Positions 1-10,109 of a stretch of DNA of 48,300 nucleotides are shown here, piece by piece. This stretch comes from Streptomyces sp. ISL-12. GTDB taxonomy: Bacteria; Actinomycetota; Actinomycetes; Streptomycetales; Streptomycetaceae. Each line of letters opens with the position of its first letter. The first letter of the stretch is position 1. Both the position numbers and the translations under genes were made by a program. A model generated the notes under the pieces. It did not search any database. It saw nothing but the letters and a program-made list of their open reading frames with translations, and was not told the DNA's origin. Location of the stretch: the NCBI RefSeq assembly GCF_018614415.1, contig NZ_JAGGOO010000053.1, positions 1 through 48,300 of the forward strand, read 5' to 3'.

Positions 1-499
1 TCAGCGCCGCCGCCAGCCGGGTGGGCACCGGCAGTGTGTCGTCCCGCAGCGTCGCCGCGGCGGCCCGGACGACGGACCGGCCGGCCCGGTCGGGCACCCC
101 CGCCGCCGCCCACTCGTACAGCTCCGCGCCCTCCTCCAGGACCAGACCGGTGTCGATGTCCGCCGGGATCTTGACGCGCGCGTGGTGGCGCCAGGTGGCC
201 AGCGGATCGCTCCACGCCTCCACCCGGTAGGTCCAGCGCCCCGGCGCGGTCGGCGTGACCTCCGCGCCCCAGCGGTCGGTGCCGGGGGCCAGTTCCCGCA
301 TCGGCGTCCACGGGCCGGGGCGGCCCTCGGGATCCTCCAGCACGACATTGGCGGCGACCGCGTCGTGTCCCTCCCGGAACACGGTGGCACTCACCTCGAA
401 CGTCTCACCCGCCACCGCCTTCGCCGGACGCCTGCCGCCCTCCACCACCGGGTGGACATCACGCACCGGAATACGCCCGATCCGAGGGGTCGTGCTCAT
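1..499 (-). CDS. glgE: GlgE, alpha-1,4-glucan:maltose-1-phosphate maltosyltransferase (N-terminal part)
   Basis: GlgE extends alpha-1,4-glucans with maltosyl units from maltose-1-phosphate in the cytoplasm (GH13 family). Only the first 166 codons are inside the window; the gene runs off the left edge with no stop. The reading frame starts MSTTPRIGRIPVRDV and carries the N-terminal beta-sandwich typical of GlgE, with recognisable stretches such as GRRPAKAVAGETF, FREGHDAVAANV and WSDPLATWRHHARVKIPA. The catalytic GH13 barrel would lie outside. It sits 50 bp downstream of the DUF5133 gene on the same strand and is divergent from glgX, which fits a trehalose/alpha-glucan locus. The identification rests on remembered family sequence, but the match is strong. 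Confidence 0.88.
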   Translation of the reverse strand, partial: MSTTPRIGRIPVRDVHPVVEGGRRPAKAVAGETFEVSATVFREGHDAVAANVVLEDPEGRPGPWTPMRELAPGTDRWGAEVTPTAPGRWTYRVEAWSDPLATWRHHARVKIPADIDTGLVLEEGAELYEWAAAGVPDRAGRSVVRAAAATLRDDTLPVPTRLAAAL

Positions 500-549
500 C
501 GGTTCTCACCTCCGCCGTTGCTGAAGCCGGGCCGGGGCCCGGACCGGGG

Positions 550-858
550 TCACGCCGCGCCGGAGGGGACCGCGCTCCCCGCCGGGGCCCGCCGGTCCAC
601 GACCGGCGCCTTCCGTCCGGCCGCCCGGGGCCGCTCGTCCCGCTCCTGCGCATGGGTGACCAGGCCGGCCAGGTACCGTTCGGCGGCGTCCGCGGCCTCC
701 CGCGCACAGCGCTTCCCCATCAGCACGCACAGGGTGTAACCGGCGTCCTCGAAGACCGCCCGCGCCGTCCGGTCGGCGGGGGAGGCGAGCATCATCCGTT
801 CCCGGGCCCGGTAACGCCGCAGCTGCCGGTCGACCTCGGCTTTCGCAGGTAGCAGCAT
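550..858 (-). CDS. DUF5133 family small protein
   Basis: A 102-residue cytoplasmic protein of a family common in Streptomyces (DUF5133), function unknown. The N-terminal 70 residues hold the family signature: MLLPAKAEVDRQLRRYRARE, then a region around DAGYTLCVLMGKRCAREAADAAERYL. The C-terminal 30 residues are basic, proline-rich and probably disordered. No signal peptide or membrane segment is visible. It precedes glgE on the same strand by 50 bp and could be co-transcribed with it. Its start faces the start of the ATP-binding regulator across a 286-bp divergent region. In this family the gene often accompanies stress or developmental genes, but that is context, not proof of role. Confidence 0.8.
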   Translation of the reverse strand: MLLPAKAEVDRQLRRYRARERMMLASPADRTARAVFEDAGYTLCVLMGKRCAREAADAAERYLAGLVTHAQERDERPRAAGRKAPVVDRRAPAGSAVPSGAA

Positions 859-1039
859 GGTGCCGTTCCCTTCCGGGACTCGATGGACGCGTTCCCGACC
901 CTCGGGCGGCGACCGCGCGCGGGGGCACGGTCGTCGTTACGGGCGATCGAGTTCTTCACACATGGTGCACGGACAGCGACGCAGCGTCTTGTTGGATCTT
1001 CAACGACGGTCTCGTGTTGCACGAATGGACTACTGCTTC

Positions 1040-1108
1040 CACTCTGGAGTGACTCAGAAGCGATACGTGCTCACGCTTCGTGCTCGGGGCTCGTCCCGTC
1101 GGGACGAG
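1040..1108. promoter_or_regulatory. Inverted repeats in the divergent DUF5133 / regulator-glgX intergenic region
   Basis: Two perfect inverted repeats lie in the 286-bp gap. One is CACTCTGGAGTG at 1040-1051. The other is a 19-bp repeat at 1090-1108, CTCGTCCCG-T-CGGGACGAG, ending 36 bp before the ATG at 1145. The second could be an operator or a leader hairpin for the regulator-glgX unit. No promoter consensus was recognised. Confidence 0.45.
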
Positions 1109-1144
1109 AAGGAGCGGGAGCCTCGCGGTGAGGAGCCGACGACG

Positions 1145-1659
1145 ATGAAGACCGCAGTGCCCTGCTACTACCACCTCGACGTGGAAGTGAGCCCGGAACG
1201 GGTCGGACAGGTCAGGCGCATCCTGGCCGCTCACCTCCGGTTCTGGAACCTGGAGAACCTCGTGGAACCCGTCTGCCGCGGCACCGAGATGCTGCTGCGG
1301 GCGATCGACGAGCACGCGAGCGACAAGAACACGTCGATAGAGCTGTGGTGGAACGGCCAGCACCTCATCACGGCCGTGGCCGGCAACGACCACGCCCTGC
1401 GTCCCGACCTCGACCTGCGCACCTGCCTGGAGCACCTCGCCGCGACCAGCGACGGCTGGGGCTGCTGCGCCACCGACACCGGGGCCAAGGTCATCTGGTT
1501 TTCCCAGCGCGCCCGGGCCGGCGAACGCGTCCCGCTGGTCGCGACCGCGCCGAAGCCCATCACCCAGGAGGGCCTGGAGGTCCCGCGCGAGATCCTGCCG
1601 GTCGCCCGGCTGGCCGCGCCGGGCGCCGCGGGCGGCAACGGCGTCCTGGAGGAGGCCCG

Positions 1660-1663
<4 letters not shown>
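1145..1663 (+). CDS. ATP-binding (HATPase_c-like) regulatory protein coupled to glgX
   Basis: A 172-residue protein resembling the short histidine-kinase-like ATPase (anti-sigma type) proteins of Streptomyces. The fold markers are a helix with CRGTEMLLRAIDEHA at the N-box position and a G-box-like SDGWGCCATDTGAKVIWF near residues 112-130. The usual asparagine of the N-box is not evident, so ATP binding is uncertain. No membrane segment is seen. The start ATG at 1145 is preceded by GAGGAG at good spacing. The stop codon overlaps the GTG start of glgX (GTGA), so the two are translationally coupled. A regulatory or accessory role toward alpha-glucan metabolism is inferred from this coupling only. 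Confidence 0.72.
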
Positions 1664-3825
<2,162 letters not shown>

Positions 3826-3827
3826 CG

Positions 3828-4631
3828 TCAGCGCTCGCTGCGCAGGGTCACCGTGAACTGCGCGCCGTCCGGGTCGCGGAGCACGGCCTCGTCCTCGCCC
3901 TCGACCAGGACGCTGCCGCCGTGCAGCTGCGCGGCCCGGACACAGGCCGCGACGTCGGTGGTGAAGAAGTGCACCTGCCAGTGCGGCCGGACGGCCGGGT
4001 CGGGCGCCGCCTCCAGGGCGCCCGACTCGATCCGCGCCACGACGTCCCCGGCGCTGCGCAGCACCACCTCGCCGCCCTCGTAGCCGACCTCGCAGGCGCC
4101 GGGCTTCCCGGTCGCCCAGTCCAGGACCTCGCCGTAGAAGATCGCAGCGTCGAACGCGTCGCGGGTGTGCAGCCGGATGAAGGCCGGCTGGGCGCGGCGC
4201 CAGGTCTCCCAGTCGGTGAACAGCTCGCCCTCCCAGACCCCGAAGGCGGCCCCGTCCCGGTCGGCCAGCAGCGCCGCCCGGCCCGGCGGGAAGGAGATCG
4301 GGCCCACCGCGGCGGTCCCGCCGCGCTCCTGCACCCGGCCCGCCGCCTGGTCGGCGCTGACCACCGCGAAGTACGGCAGCCAGGTCACGGCCATCTGCCA
4401 CATGCCGGCGACCGCGGCGATCCCGGCGGCCGGCGCGCCGTCCGCGAGCGCGATCCGGAAGCGGTCGCCGAGCCGGGCCGGTCTCCACTGCCAGCCCAGC
4501 ACCGCGGAGTAGAACTCCTCGGTGGCCTTGAGATCACGGCTGGTGAGACTCACCCAGCAGGGGGCCCCGTACACGGAGTGCGTGGAAACCACGTTCCTCG
4601 CGCCGGTGGGGGAGGTCATGTCGTCGTTCAT
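3828..4631 (-). CDS. VOC family protein, two glyoxalase-like domains
   Basis: A 267-residue protein with two vicinal-oxygen-chelate (glyoxalase/bleomycin-resistance) halves, roughly residues 15-130 and 145-265. The first shows CWVSLTSRDLKATEEFYSAV and LGWQWRP; the second shows FIRLHTRDAFDAAIFYGEVL and ends RDPDGAQFTVT. It is a soluble cytoplasmic protein. Members bind a metal and a small molecule, but the substrate cannot be predicted. ATG at 4631 is preferred; an in-frame ATG at 4619 is possible but has no ribosome binding site. It is convergent with glgX and has no operon partner. Confidence 0.85.
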   Translation of the reverse strand: MNDDMTSPTGARNVVSTHSVYGAPCWVSLTSRDLKATEEFYSAVLGWQWRPARLGDRFRIALADGAPAAGIAAVAGMWQMAVTWLPYFAVVSADQAAGRVQERGGTAAVGPISFPPGRAALLADRDGAAFGVWEGELFTDWETWRRAQPAFIRLHTRDAFDAAIFYGEVLDWATGKPGACEVGYEGGEVVLRSAGDVVARIESGALEAAPDPAVRPHWQVHFFTTDVAACVRAAQLHGGSVLVEGEDEAVLRDPDGAQFTVTLRSER

Positions 4632-4822
4632 GGCAGTCGCGTCCTGGTCTCGTCCACCGGCAGCCACCGGTTCCCCACCAGTGTCCGGCCTCAGCCGTCG
4701 GGTGCGCCCGCCGAGTACCCCTACGAGACCAGCGAAACGACGCCGGTTGACCCCGGACGGCCCAGTGGCGGGGAGAGTGACCAGTGGTGACGATGGATGC
4801 GTCTCAGCGACCGGAGGTGACC

Positions 4823-5140
4823 ATGTCCACGGACGGGGGCCCGGACCAGATAGTCGAGCTGCAGGAACAGGTCCGGCAGCTCAAGGAGGCGGTCGTCTCG
4901 CACGCCGTGGTCGACCAGGCGATCGGGATGGTCGTCGTCCTCGGCCGGGTGACGCCCGACGAGGGCTGGCTGGTGCTCAAGGAGGTCTCCCAGCACACCA
5001 ACATCAAACTGCGCAACGTGGCGGAGCTGATCCTGGTCTGGGGCCGTACCGGCGCGATGCCGCGGGAGATCCGGGCGGCGCTGGAGGACGCCCTGGACCG
5101 CCACGGCCCGACCCAGATACCGGGCACCGGGCCGCCGTAG
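4823..5140 (+). CDS. ANTAR domain protein
   Basis: A 105-residue protein with a short coiled-coil (IVELQEQVRQLKEAVVSH) followed by an ANTAR RNA-binding domain (VVDQAIGMVVVLGRVTPDEGW, then a helix with NIKLRNVAELIL). ANTAR domains bind dual hexaloop RNA to antiterminate transcription, but here no GAF or receiver domain is attached, so the input signal is unknown. ATG at 4823 is chosen because GGAGG sits 6 bp upstream; a GTG at 4784 in frame is less likely. It is convergent with the sigma factor gene, with ends 10 bp apart. Confidence 0.87.
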   Translation: MSTDGGPDQIVELQEQVRQLKEAVVSHAVVDQAIGMVVVLGRVTPDEGWLVLKEVSQHTNIKLRNVAELILVWGRTGAMPREIRAALEDALDRHGPTQIPGTGPP

Positions 5141-5150
5141 CGGGGGGACG

Positions 5151-5945
5151 TCAGCCGGTCTCGGCGAGTATCTCCTCGCGGAGCCGGGCGAAGCAGGTGC
5201 TGAGCAGCCGCGACACGTGCATCTGGGAGATGCCGAGCTGCTGCGCTATGCAGCTCTGCGTCATGCCGCGGAAGAAGCGCAGGTAGAGAATGGTGCGCTC
5301 GCGTTCCGGCAGGGCCATCAGGCAGGGCTGGACGGCCACCCGGTCCACCACGACGTCGAACGCGGGGTCGAGGCCGCCGATCGCGTCACCGAGGGCGTAG
5401 CCGTCGGTGCCGGGCATCTCCGCCTCCAGCGACAGCGCGGTGAAGCATTCCAGCGCCTCCATGCCGGTCCGCACCTCGTCCGTGGTCAGATGCGCGTACG
5501 CGGCGATCTCCTCGACCGTGGGGGCGCGCCCCGGCGTCGTCTGCGCCAGCTCCTTGGCGGCGCGGCGCACCCGGTTGCGCAGGTCCTGGACCCGCCGCGG
5601 TACGTGCAGGGTCCACATGTGGTCCCGGAAGTGCCGCTTGATCTCGCCGGTCACGGTGGGCACGGCGTACGCCTCGAACGCGTGGCCGCGGGCGGGGTCG
5701 TAGTGGTCGACGGCCTTGACCAGGCCGAGGGCGGCCACCTGGTAGAGGTCCTCCAGGGACTCGCCGCGGCCCCGGAAGCGGACCGCGATCCGCTCGGCCA
5801 TCGGCAGCCAGACCTGGATCAGCTCGTCCCGCAGCGCCTTGCGCTCCGGCCCCGGCGGCAGTTCCGCGAGCCGCGCGAAGGCCGTGCTGGTGTCGGGGGC
5901 GTCGTCGTGCGGGTGCGGTGTGGTTCGGCCGGCGATACGCATCAT
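5151..5945 (-). CDS. SigB/SigF-family RNA polymerase sigma factor
   Basis: A 264-residue group 3 sigma factor of the SigB/F/G type, which in Streptomyces controls stress and sporulation genes. Region 2 is seen as GRGESLEDLYQVAALGLVKAVDHYDP and FEAYAVPTVTGEIKRHFRD. Region 3 follows (HVPRRVQDLRNRVRRAAKEL), and region 4.2 is the helix-turn-helix around MTQSCIAQQLGISQMHVSRL. ATG at 5945 has GGGAGG at ideal spacing; a second ATG follows directly. Such sigma factors are normally held by an anti-sigma factor; no candidate is adjacent unless the ATP-binding protein at 1145 serves. A SigB-like promoter candidate upstream suggests autoregulation. Confidence 0.93.
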   Translation of the reverse strand: MMRIAGRTTPHPHDDAPDTSTAFARLAELPPGPERKALRDELIQVWLPMAERIAVRFRGRGESLEDLYQVAALGLVKAVDHYDPARGHAFEAYAVPTVTGEIKRHFRDHMWTLHVPRRVQDLRNRVRRAAKELAQTTPGRAPTVEEIAAYAHLTTDEVRTGMEALECFTALSLEAEMPGTDGYALGDAIGGLDPAFDVVVDRVAVQPCLMALPERERTILYLRFFRGMTQSCIAQQLGISQMHVSRLLSTCFARLREEILAETG

Positions 5946-6385
5946 GCGCACCTCCCTCGGCAGGGGGGCTCTTGGTGATCGGACACCGGGAGGAGGGAGG
6001 CGGGGCGCGGACCGCGCCGGAGCACGTCGGGCCCGGACGCGCCGGCTCCCACGGACGTGCCTCCGGTTCGAAGCACTCCCAAGGCATTCCCCGCCACACC
6101 TATTCCGAAACAAATACCCATATCAGGTGATTTTACGGTCACTCCGGCGATCGGGCAGGTCCTGGCGGTCCCCCAGTTGGTTAGGTCCGCTAAAGAATGA
6201 GGGGTGAACGTGATGTGCGGCACGCTCGGACCGGCCGTCGGGCCGGCGCGGTCGCCGTTCTCGCTGGGCAGCGCTTGATCGTGAGCAAATGGGGCGAACT
6301 CCCTGGCCACAGCGCATTCCGCTCATTTGACAGTGCACTGAGCACACAGATAGGAAGCAGCTCCAAGAGGTCGAGAGGGTGCAGC
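5946..6385. other. 440-bp intergenic region, comparatively AT-rich in the middle
   Basis: No credible gene is seen between the sigma factor and the hypothetical gene at 6386. Bases about 6090-6200 and 6320-6370 are less GC-rich than the surroundings, as expected for promoters of the two divergent genes. Apart from the SigB-like candidate listed separately, no repeat or RNA element was recognised. Confidence 0.6.
6086..6111 (-). promoter_or_regulatory. Candidate SigB-type promoter of the sigma factor gene
   Basis: On the minus strand GTTT is followed after 16 bases by GGGAAT, close to the SigB-type pattern GNNT-N14-16-GGGTAY. It lies about 140 bp upstream of the sigma factor start. A second GGGTAT (6114-6119, minus) has a perfect -10 but no matching -35. 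This is visual matching only. Confidence 0.3.
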
Positions 6386-6919
6386 GTGTACGAGCCGAAC
6401 GTGGTCGGGGATTGGCAGGAGTACGACGAACACCCCGGGCTGCGGGTCCGCGTCCACCGCGTCGAGCCGGGCGAACCGCCGCGCGGCCGGGACGACGCCG
6501 CCGAGGGGCTCACCTACTTCCGGCTTCGCGTGACCGTGGAGAACCGGAGTGAACGGCGGTTCTGCGTCCACCTGGAGGACGGTCAGATCGACGTGCGGCT
6601 CGGCCCCGACGGCGAGGGCGCCTTCATCGACTGGCGCAACTCCCAGTTCGTCGAGGGCTTCGACGTCTATCCGCTGCGCCGGGTCACCGCCGTCGTCCAC
6701 GCGGCCGGCGCGGAGGCCGACCTGGGACAGGTGGACGTGCAGGTGCAGCTGCGGGTCGACGACGAGTGGACCGGCCGGCGGCTGTGGACCGGCGGCGTCG
6801 GTCTCGCGGAGGGCGCCGGCGGCGCGTGCCCGTCCGCGGGGCGCGAGGAACTGGAGCGGCAGGTGAGCGCGTTCCTGCGCGGGCAGACGCAGGATCAGGC
6901 GGAGGAAGGCACCGCCTGA
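6386..6919 (+). CDS. Hypothetical protein, predicted beta-sandwich
   Basis: A 177-residue soluble protein I do not recognise. After an N-terminal stretch (VYEPNVVGDWQEYDEHPG), alternating hydrophobic strands such as YFRLRVTVENRSERRFCVHL and VQVQLRVDDEWTGRRLW suggest an Ig- or DUF4352-like beta-sandwich. The last 30 residues form an acidic, glutamine-rich helix. There is no signal peptide, membrane segment or cysteine cluster. The GTG at 6386 is chosen because GAGAGGG precedes it at 6-7 bp; upstream in-frame codons lack protein-like composition. It is convergent with hemC and has no operon partner. Confidence 0.75.
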   Translation: MYEPNVVGDWQEYDEHPGLRVRVHRVEPGEPPRGRDDAAEGLTYFRLRVTVENRSERRFCVHLEDGQIDVRLGPDGEGAFIDWRNSQFVEGFDVYPLRRVTAVVHAAGAEADLGQVDVQVQLRVDDEWTGRRLWTGGVGLAEGAGGACPSAGREELERQVSAFLRGQTQDQAEEGTA

Positions 6920-6970
6920 TCCGTCACCGGGAGACCCGCGGGGGCCGCGGCGTCCGAGGAGTCCGCCGGG

Positions 6971-7906
6971 TCAGTGGGCGATCCCGTCGATGATCTCCCG
7001 GGCGCCCTGGCGCAGCAGGGCCACGGCGACCGAGGTGCCCAGGGTGGCCGGGTCCAGTCGGCCCGCCCATTCGTGGGCGTTCAGCCGGGTCTTGCCGTCC
7101 GGGGTGAACACGCAGGCCCGCAGGGAGAGTTCGCCGCCGCCGTCCACCCGCGCGTACCCGGCGATCGGGCTGTTGCAATGTCCCTGGAGCACGTGCAGGA
7201 ACATCCGCTCGGCGGTGGCCTCCCGGTGGGTGTCCGGGTGGCCGAGGCCGCTGACCGCGTCGATCAGCCGGGTGTCGTCCTCCCGGCACTGCAGCGCCAG
7301 GATGCCCGCGCCGATCGGCGGCATCATCGTCTCGGGGGAGAGGACGTCGCTGATCACGTCGGTGCGGCCGATGCGCTCCAGGCCGGAGACGGCGAGCAGC
7401 AGCGCGTCCGCGTCGCCGGCGGCCAGCTTCGCCAGCCGCCGGTTGGCGTTGCCGCGCATCGGCACGCACGTCAGATGCGGGTGGGTGGCGGCCAGTTGGG
7501 CGACCCGGCGCACCGACGAGGTGCCGATCCGGGTGCCGGCCGGCAGTTCGTTCAGGGTGAGCCCGCCCGGGTGGACCAGGGCGTCCCGGATGTCGTCCCG
7601 CGCGAGGAACGCGGCGAACACCGTGCCGGCCGGCAGCGGCCGGTCGGCGGGCACGTCCTTGACGCAGTGCACGGCGAGATCGGCCTCGCCCGCCAGCAGC
7701 GCGGCGTCGACCTCCTTGGTGAAGGCGCCCTTGCCCTCGACCTCCGACAGATCGCCGAGCCACTTGTCGCCGGTGGTCCTCACCGGCACCACCTCGGTGC
7801 GCACGCCGGGGTGAAGGGCCGTCAACTCGCGCTGTACACGCGCTACTTGGGCGAGCGCCATCGGTGAGTCACGGGAGACGACGCGGATCAGTTCGGGCAC
7901 GGACAT
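6971..7906 (-). CDS. hemC: Hydroxymethylbilane synthase (porphobilinogen deaminase), solitary copy
   Basis: A 311-residue HemC, which condenses four porphobilinogens to hydroxymethylbilane in tetrapyrrole synthesis. Markers: [18 protein letters not shown] at the N-terminus, [35 protein letters not shown] and the dipyrromethane-binding cysteine in [15 protein letters not shown]. Length is normal. In Streptomyces the main hemC usually lies in a hem cluster; here none of hemA, hemB, hemD or hemL is nearby, so this is likely a paralogue. Slightly unusual residues (NANRRL where NVDTRL is common) support divergence. Whether it is active is not shown, but the key cysteine and arginines are kept. Confidence 0.92.
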   Translation of the reverse strand: MSVPELIRVVSRDSPMALAQVARVQRELTALHPGVRTEVVPVRTTGDKWLGDLSEVEGKGAFTKEVDAALLAGEADLAVHCVKDVPADRPLPAGTVFAAFLARDDIRDALVHPGGLTLNELPAGTRIGTSSVRRVAQLAATHPHLTCVPMRGNANRRLAKLAAGDADALLLAVSGLERIGRTDVISDVLSPETMMPPIGAGILALQCREDDTRLIDAVSGLGHPDTHREATAERMFLHVLQGHCNSPIAGYARVDGGGELSLRACVFTPDGKTRLNAHEWAGRLDPATLGTSVAVALLRQGAREIIDGIAH

Positions 7907-7987
7907 GCGGCCACGATAGTGCGTCGCGCGGGCGCCGGGCCGCCGTACGGCACCGGCCGGGCGCGGCGCGGCCGGGCCGGGGGGTTG

Positions 7988-8027
7988 CCGGCCGCCTCCG
8001 GACCGGTACCGGTCCGGAGGCGGCCGG
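7988..8027. terminator. Perfect 40-bp inverted repeat, likely terminator of the NLP gene
   Basis: The 40 bases are fully self-complementary (18-bp stem around a tight GGTACC centre) and begin 7 bp beyond the stop of the NLP gene on the minus strand. There is no U-tract, as is common for Streptomyces terminators. It separates the NLP gene from hemC. Confidence 0.8.
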
Positions 8028-8033
8028 ACGGGA

Positions 8034-8810
8034 TCAGGCGTAGGGGTCGAAGGTGATGCCGGAGGGCTTCGCCGAGGCCAGGTGCGAGGCGAAACTCGCG
8101 TCCTTGAGGCCGAACGTGGCGCTGCCGAAGTCGTACGCGCTCAGCTTCTCGCGCACGCCCGACGGGTAGCCGTTCCAGCCGACCAGCGTCGGGTACTGCC
8201 AGGTGCCCTTGTGGTTCTCCGCCGGCTCGTCGTTCGCGGTGCCCAGCCGGAAGCAGTGGGTGCTGATGCCGTCCTTGTGGTAGACGACCTTCGCGTGGGT
8301 GCCCTCGAAGCGGACGGCCGAGCGCGCGTGCACGGTGAACGCGCCGTGGTTGGAGGTCGACACGTACTCCACGGTGCCGCTCCGCACCCACACCACGACG
8401 TGCTCCCAGTCGTGCCGGTGGCCACCGATGCTGCTGCCCGCGAGGGCCTGGTCCTTCTCGAAGTACAGCCCGTACATGTACGCGCACCAGTCGCCGTCGC
8501 ACTTGGCGCGCGCGTAACCGTTGGTGTTGTCCAGGTCGGAGGCGTCCCGGCAGTTGCCGTTGAGGGCGCCGGTGGGGCTGAGGCCGCCGTTGACCGTTCC
8601 GTCGGCGCTGATGGCCGGGGTGGGGTAGCAGCCGTCCGTGTCGTAGTCGAAGGCGGGCTGGTAGGCGGCCTCGGCCGGGTCGGCGTTGGCGGGGAGCGCG
8701 GGGGGCGGGGCGGCGAAGGCGGTGGCGGGGAAGGCGACGACCAGGGCTATGGCTCCGGCGACCGTGGTCAGCCATCTCCGGCGGCGGGTCCGGGACATGC
8801 TCGACGACAC
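8034..8810 (-). CDS. Secreted NPP1/Nep1-like (NLP) protein
   Basis: A 258-residue member of the necrosis-inducing NPP1 family. The N-terminus has arginines (SRTRRRRWL), a hydrophobic core and an AFA-A cleavage site near residue 33, so secretion is expected, perhaps by Tat. The hallmark heptapeptide GHRHDWE is present within [17 protein letters not shown], and cysteine pairs (CYPT, NCRD, CDGDWC) are placed as in the family. NLPs of plant-associated microbes bind sphingolipids of dicot membranes; many bacterial members are untested. GTG at 8810 is chosen because GAGGAGG precedes it; ATG at 8798 is the alternative. It is monocistronic, followed by a strong hairpin. Confidence 0.9.
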   Translation of the reverse strand: MSSSMSRTRRRRWLTTVAGAIALVVAFPATAFAAPPPALPANADPAEAAYQPAFDYDTDGCYPTPAISADGTVNGGLSPTGALNGNCRDASDLDNTNGYARAKCDGDWCAYMYGLYFEKDQALAGSSIGGHRHDWEHVVVWVRSGTVEYVSTSNHGAFTVHARSAVRFEGTHAKVVYHKDGISTHCFRLGTANDEPAENHKGTWQYPTLVGWNGYPSGVREKLSAYDFGSATFGLKDASFASHLASAKPSGITFDPYA

Positions 8811-8940
8811 TGCGTCCTCCTCTTGGGCGCAGCCCAACGGCTGTGGGGGGAAAGGGAGTTCAGGATGCCGTCGTTCCCCGTCCGTGCCAAGAGGCGCAGG
8901 CGTCCCGGTGGTGAAGCGCAGCCCAACAGTCGGGCCGGTG

Positions 8941-9963
8941 TCACACCAGGTCGTCGGGGACGTCGGCGGCCGACTCCTCCGGGGCCAGGTCGGGCCGCAG
9001 CCGCAGCCAGGACGGCTGGCGCAGCATCCCCTCCCGGGTGCGGGTGCTGAAGCGGACCTCGCCCACCAGCCGGGGCACCACCCAGCGGGCCTCCGGCACC
9101 GCCGGTACGGGATCGAAGGGGCAGGCGTCACAGGCGGCGGCCCGCAGCAGCCGGGCCAGCTCCGCGCGCTCGGCCTCGCTCCAGCCGGTGCCCACCCCGC
9201 CCACGTAGCGCAGGCGTTCGGCGGCGCGCTGGCCGACCAGGACCGCGCCGGGCAGCCCGGCCAGCCGGCCCTTGCCGGGCAGCCAGCCGCCGATCACCAC
9301 GTCCTCGCTGCGCATGTTGCGGATCTTGATCCAGGCCCGGGAGCGCACGCCCGGCTCGTACCGCGAGTCCAGCCGCTTGCACACCAGCCCCTCCAGGCCG
9401 TGCTCGCGGGTGGCCCGGAGCGCCTGCTCGCCGTGGCCGACCAGGGCCGCCGGGGTCGACCAGGACGGCCCGGCGAGTCCGAGCCCCTCCAGTTCCCCGC
9501 GCCGCCGCGTGTACGGCAGGGACACCAGCGGTCGGCTGCCCAGGTGGAGTACGTCGAAGAGCACCAGGTGGACCGGGACCTCGGCCGCGCGCTGCGCCGC
9601 CCGGACCGGTGCGTGGGCCAGGCCCATCCGGGACTGGAGCAGCTGGAAGTCGGCGCGGCCCTCGGCGTCCAGGGCCAGGACCTCGCCGTCCAGCACGGCG
9701 GGGGTGGTGCCGAGCGCGGTGCCCAGGGGCCGCAGTTCGGGATAGGCGGCGGTGATCTCCAGACCGGAACGGGCGCGCAGCAGCACACTGCCGTCGCCGG
9801 GCAGGTAGACCACCACCCGCTGGCCGTCCTGCTTGGTCTCGTACGCCCAGCGCGCGTCCTGCGCCGCGGGCGGCAGGGTGCCGGGCGTGGCCAGCATGGG
9901 AGGGATCAGCGGCAGCTCCACGGGGTCCACGGAGAAGGTGTCGACGCGTCCGGGCTCCGCCAC
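8941..9963 (-). CDS. ATP-dependent DNA ligase, LigC/LigD-type
   Basis: A 340-residue ATP-dependent DNA ligase with an adenylation domain and an OB-fold. Motif I is YETKQDGQR (adenylated lysine), motif III includes LDGEVLALD, motif IV EGLVCKRLDS and motif V WIKIRN. The C-terminal part (RYVGGVGTGW onward) is the OB domain. There is no polymerase or nuclease domain, so it corresponds to the small accessory ligases of actinomycete end-joining or base-excision repair. No ku gene is adjacent. The GTG at 9963 is the longest start; no clear ribosome binding site is seen, and the true start may be some residues downstream. Confidence 0.9.
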   Translation of the reverse strand: MAEPGRVDTFSVDPVELPLIPPMLATPGTLPPAAQDARWAYETKQDGQRVVVYLPGDGSVLLRARSGLEITAAYPELRPLGTALGTTPAVLDGEVLALDAEGRADFQLLQSRMGLAHAPVRAAQRAAEVPVHLVLFDVLHLGSRPLVSLPYTRRRGELEGLGLAGPSWSTPAALVGHGEQALRATREHGLEGLVCKRLDSRYEPGVRSRAWIKIRNMRSEDVVIGGWLPGKGRLAGLPGAVLVGQRAAERLRYVGGVGTGWSEAERAELARLLRAAACDACPFDPVPAVPEARWVVPRLVGEVRFSTRTREGMLRQPSWLRLRPDLAPEESAADVPDDLV

Positions 9964-10109
9964 GCGCGGCCGCGGGCAGGTTCGCCTGAACGGCGTCGGC
10001 CCCGTCGGGGTGCCGCTGAACGTCGGGGTGCCCGTGAACGGGGACGGCGCCCGCCACGCACCGCCGCTGACCGTAGCGGGGGCGTGACGGGCGCCGGGCT
10101 CAGGGGACG

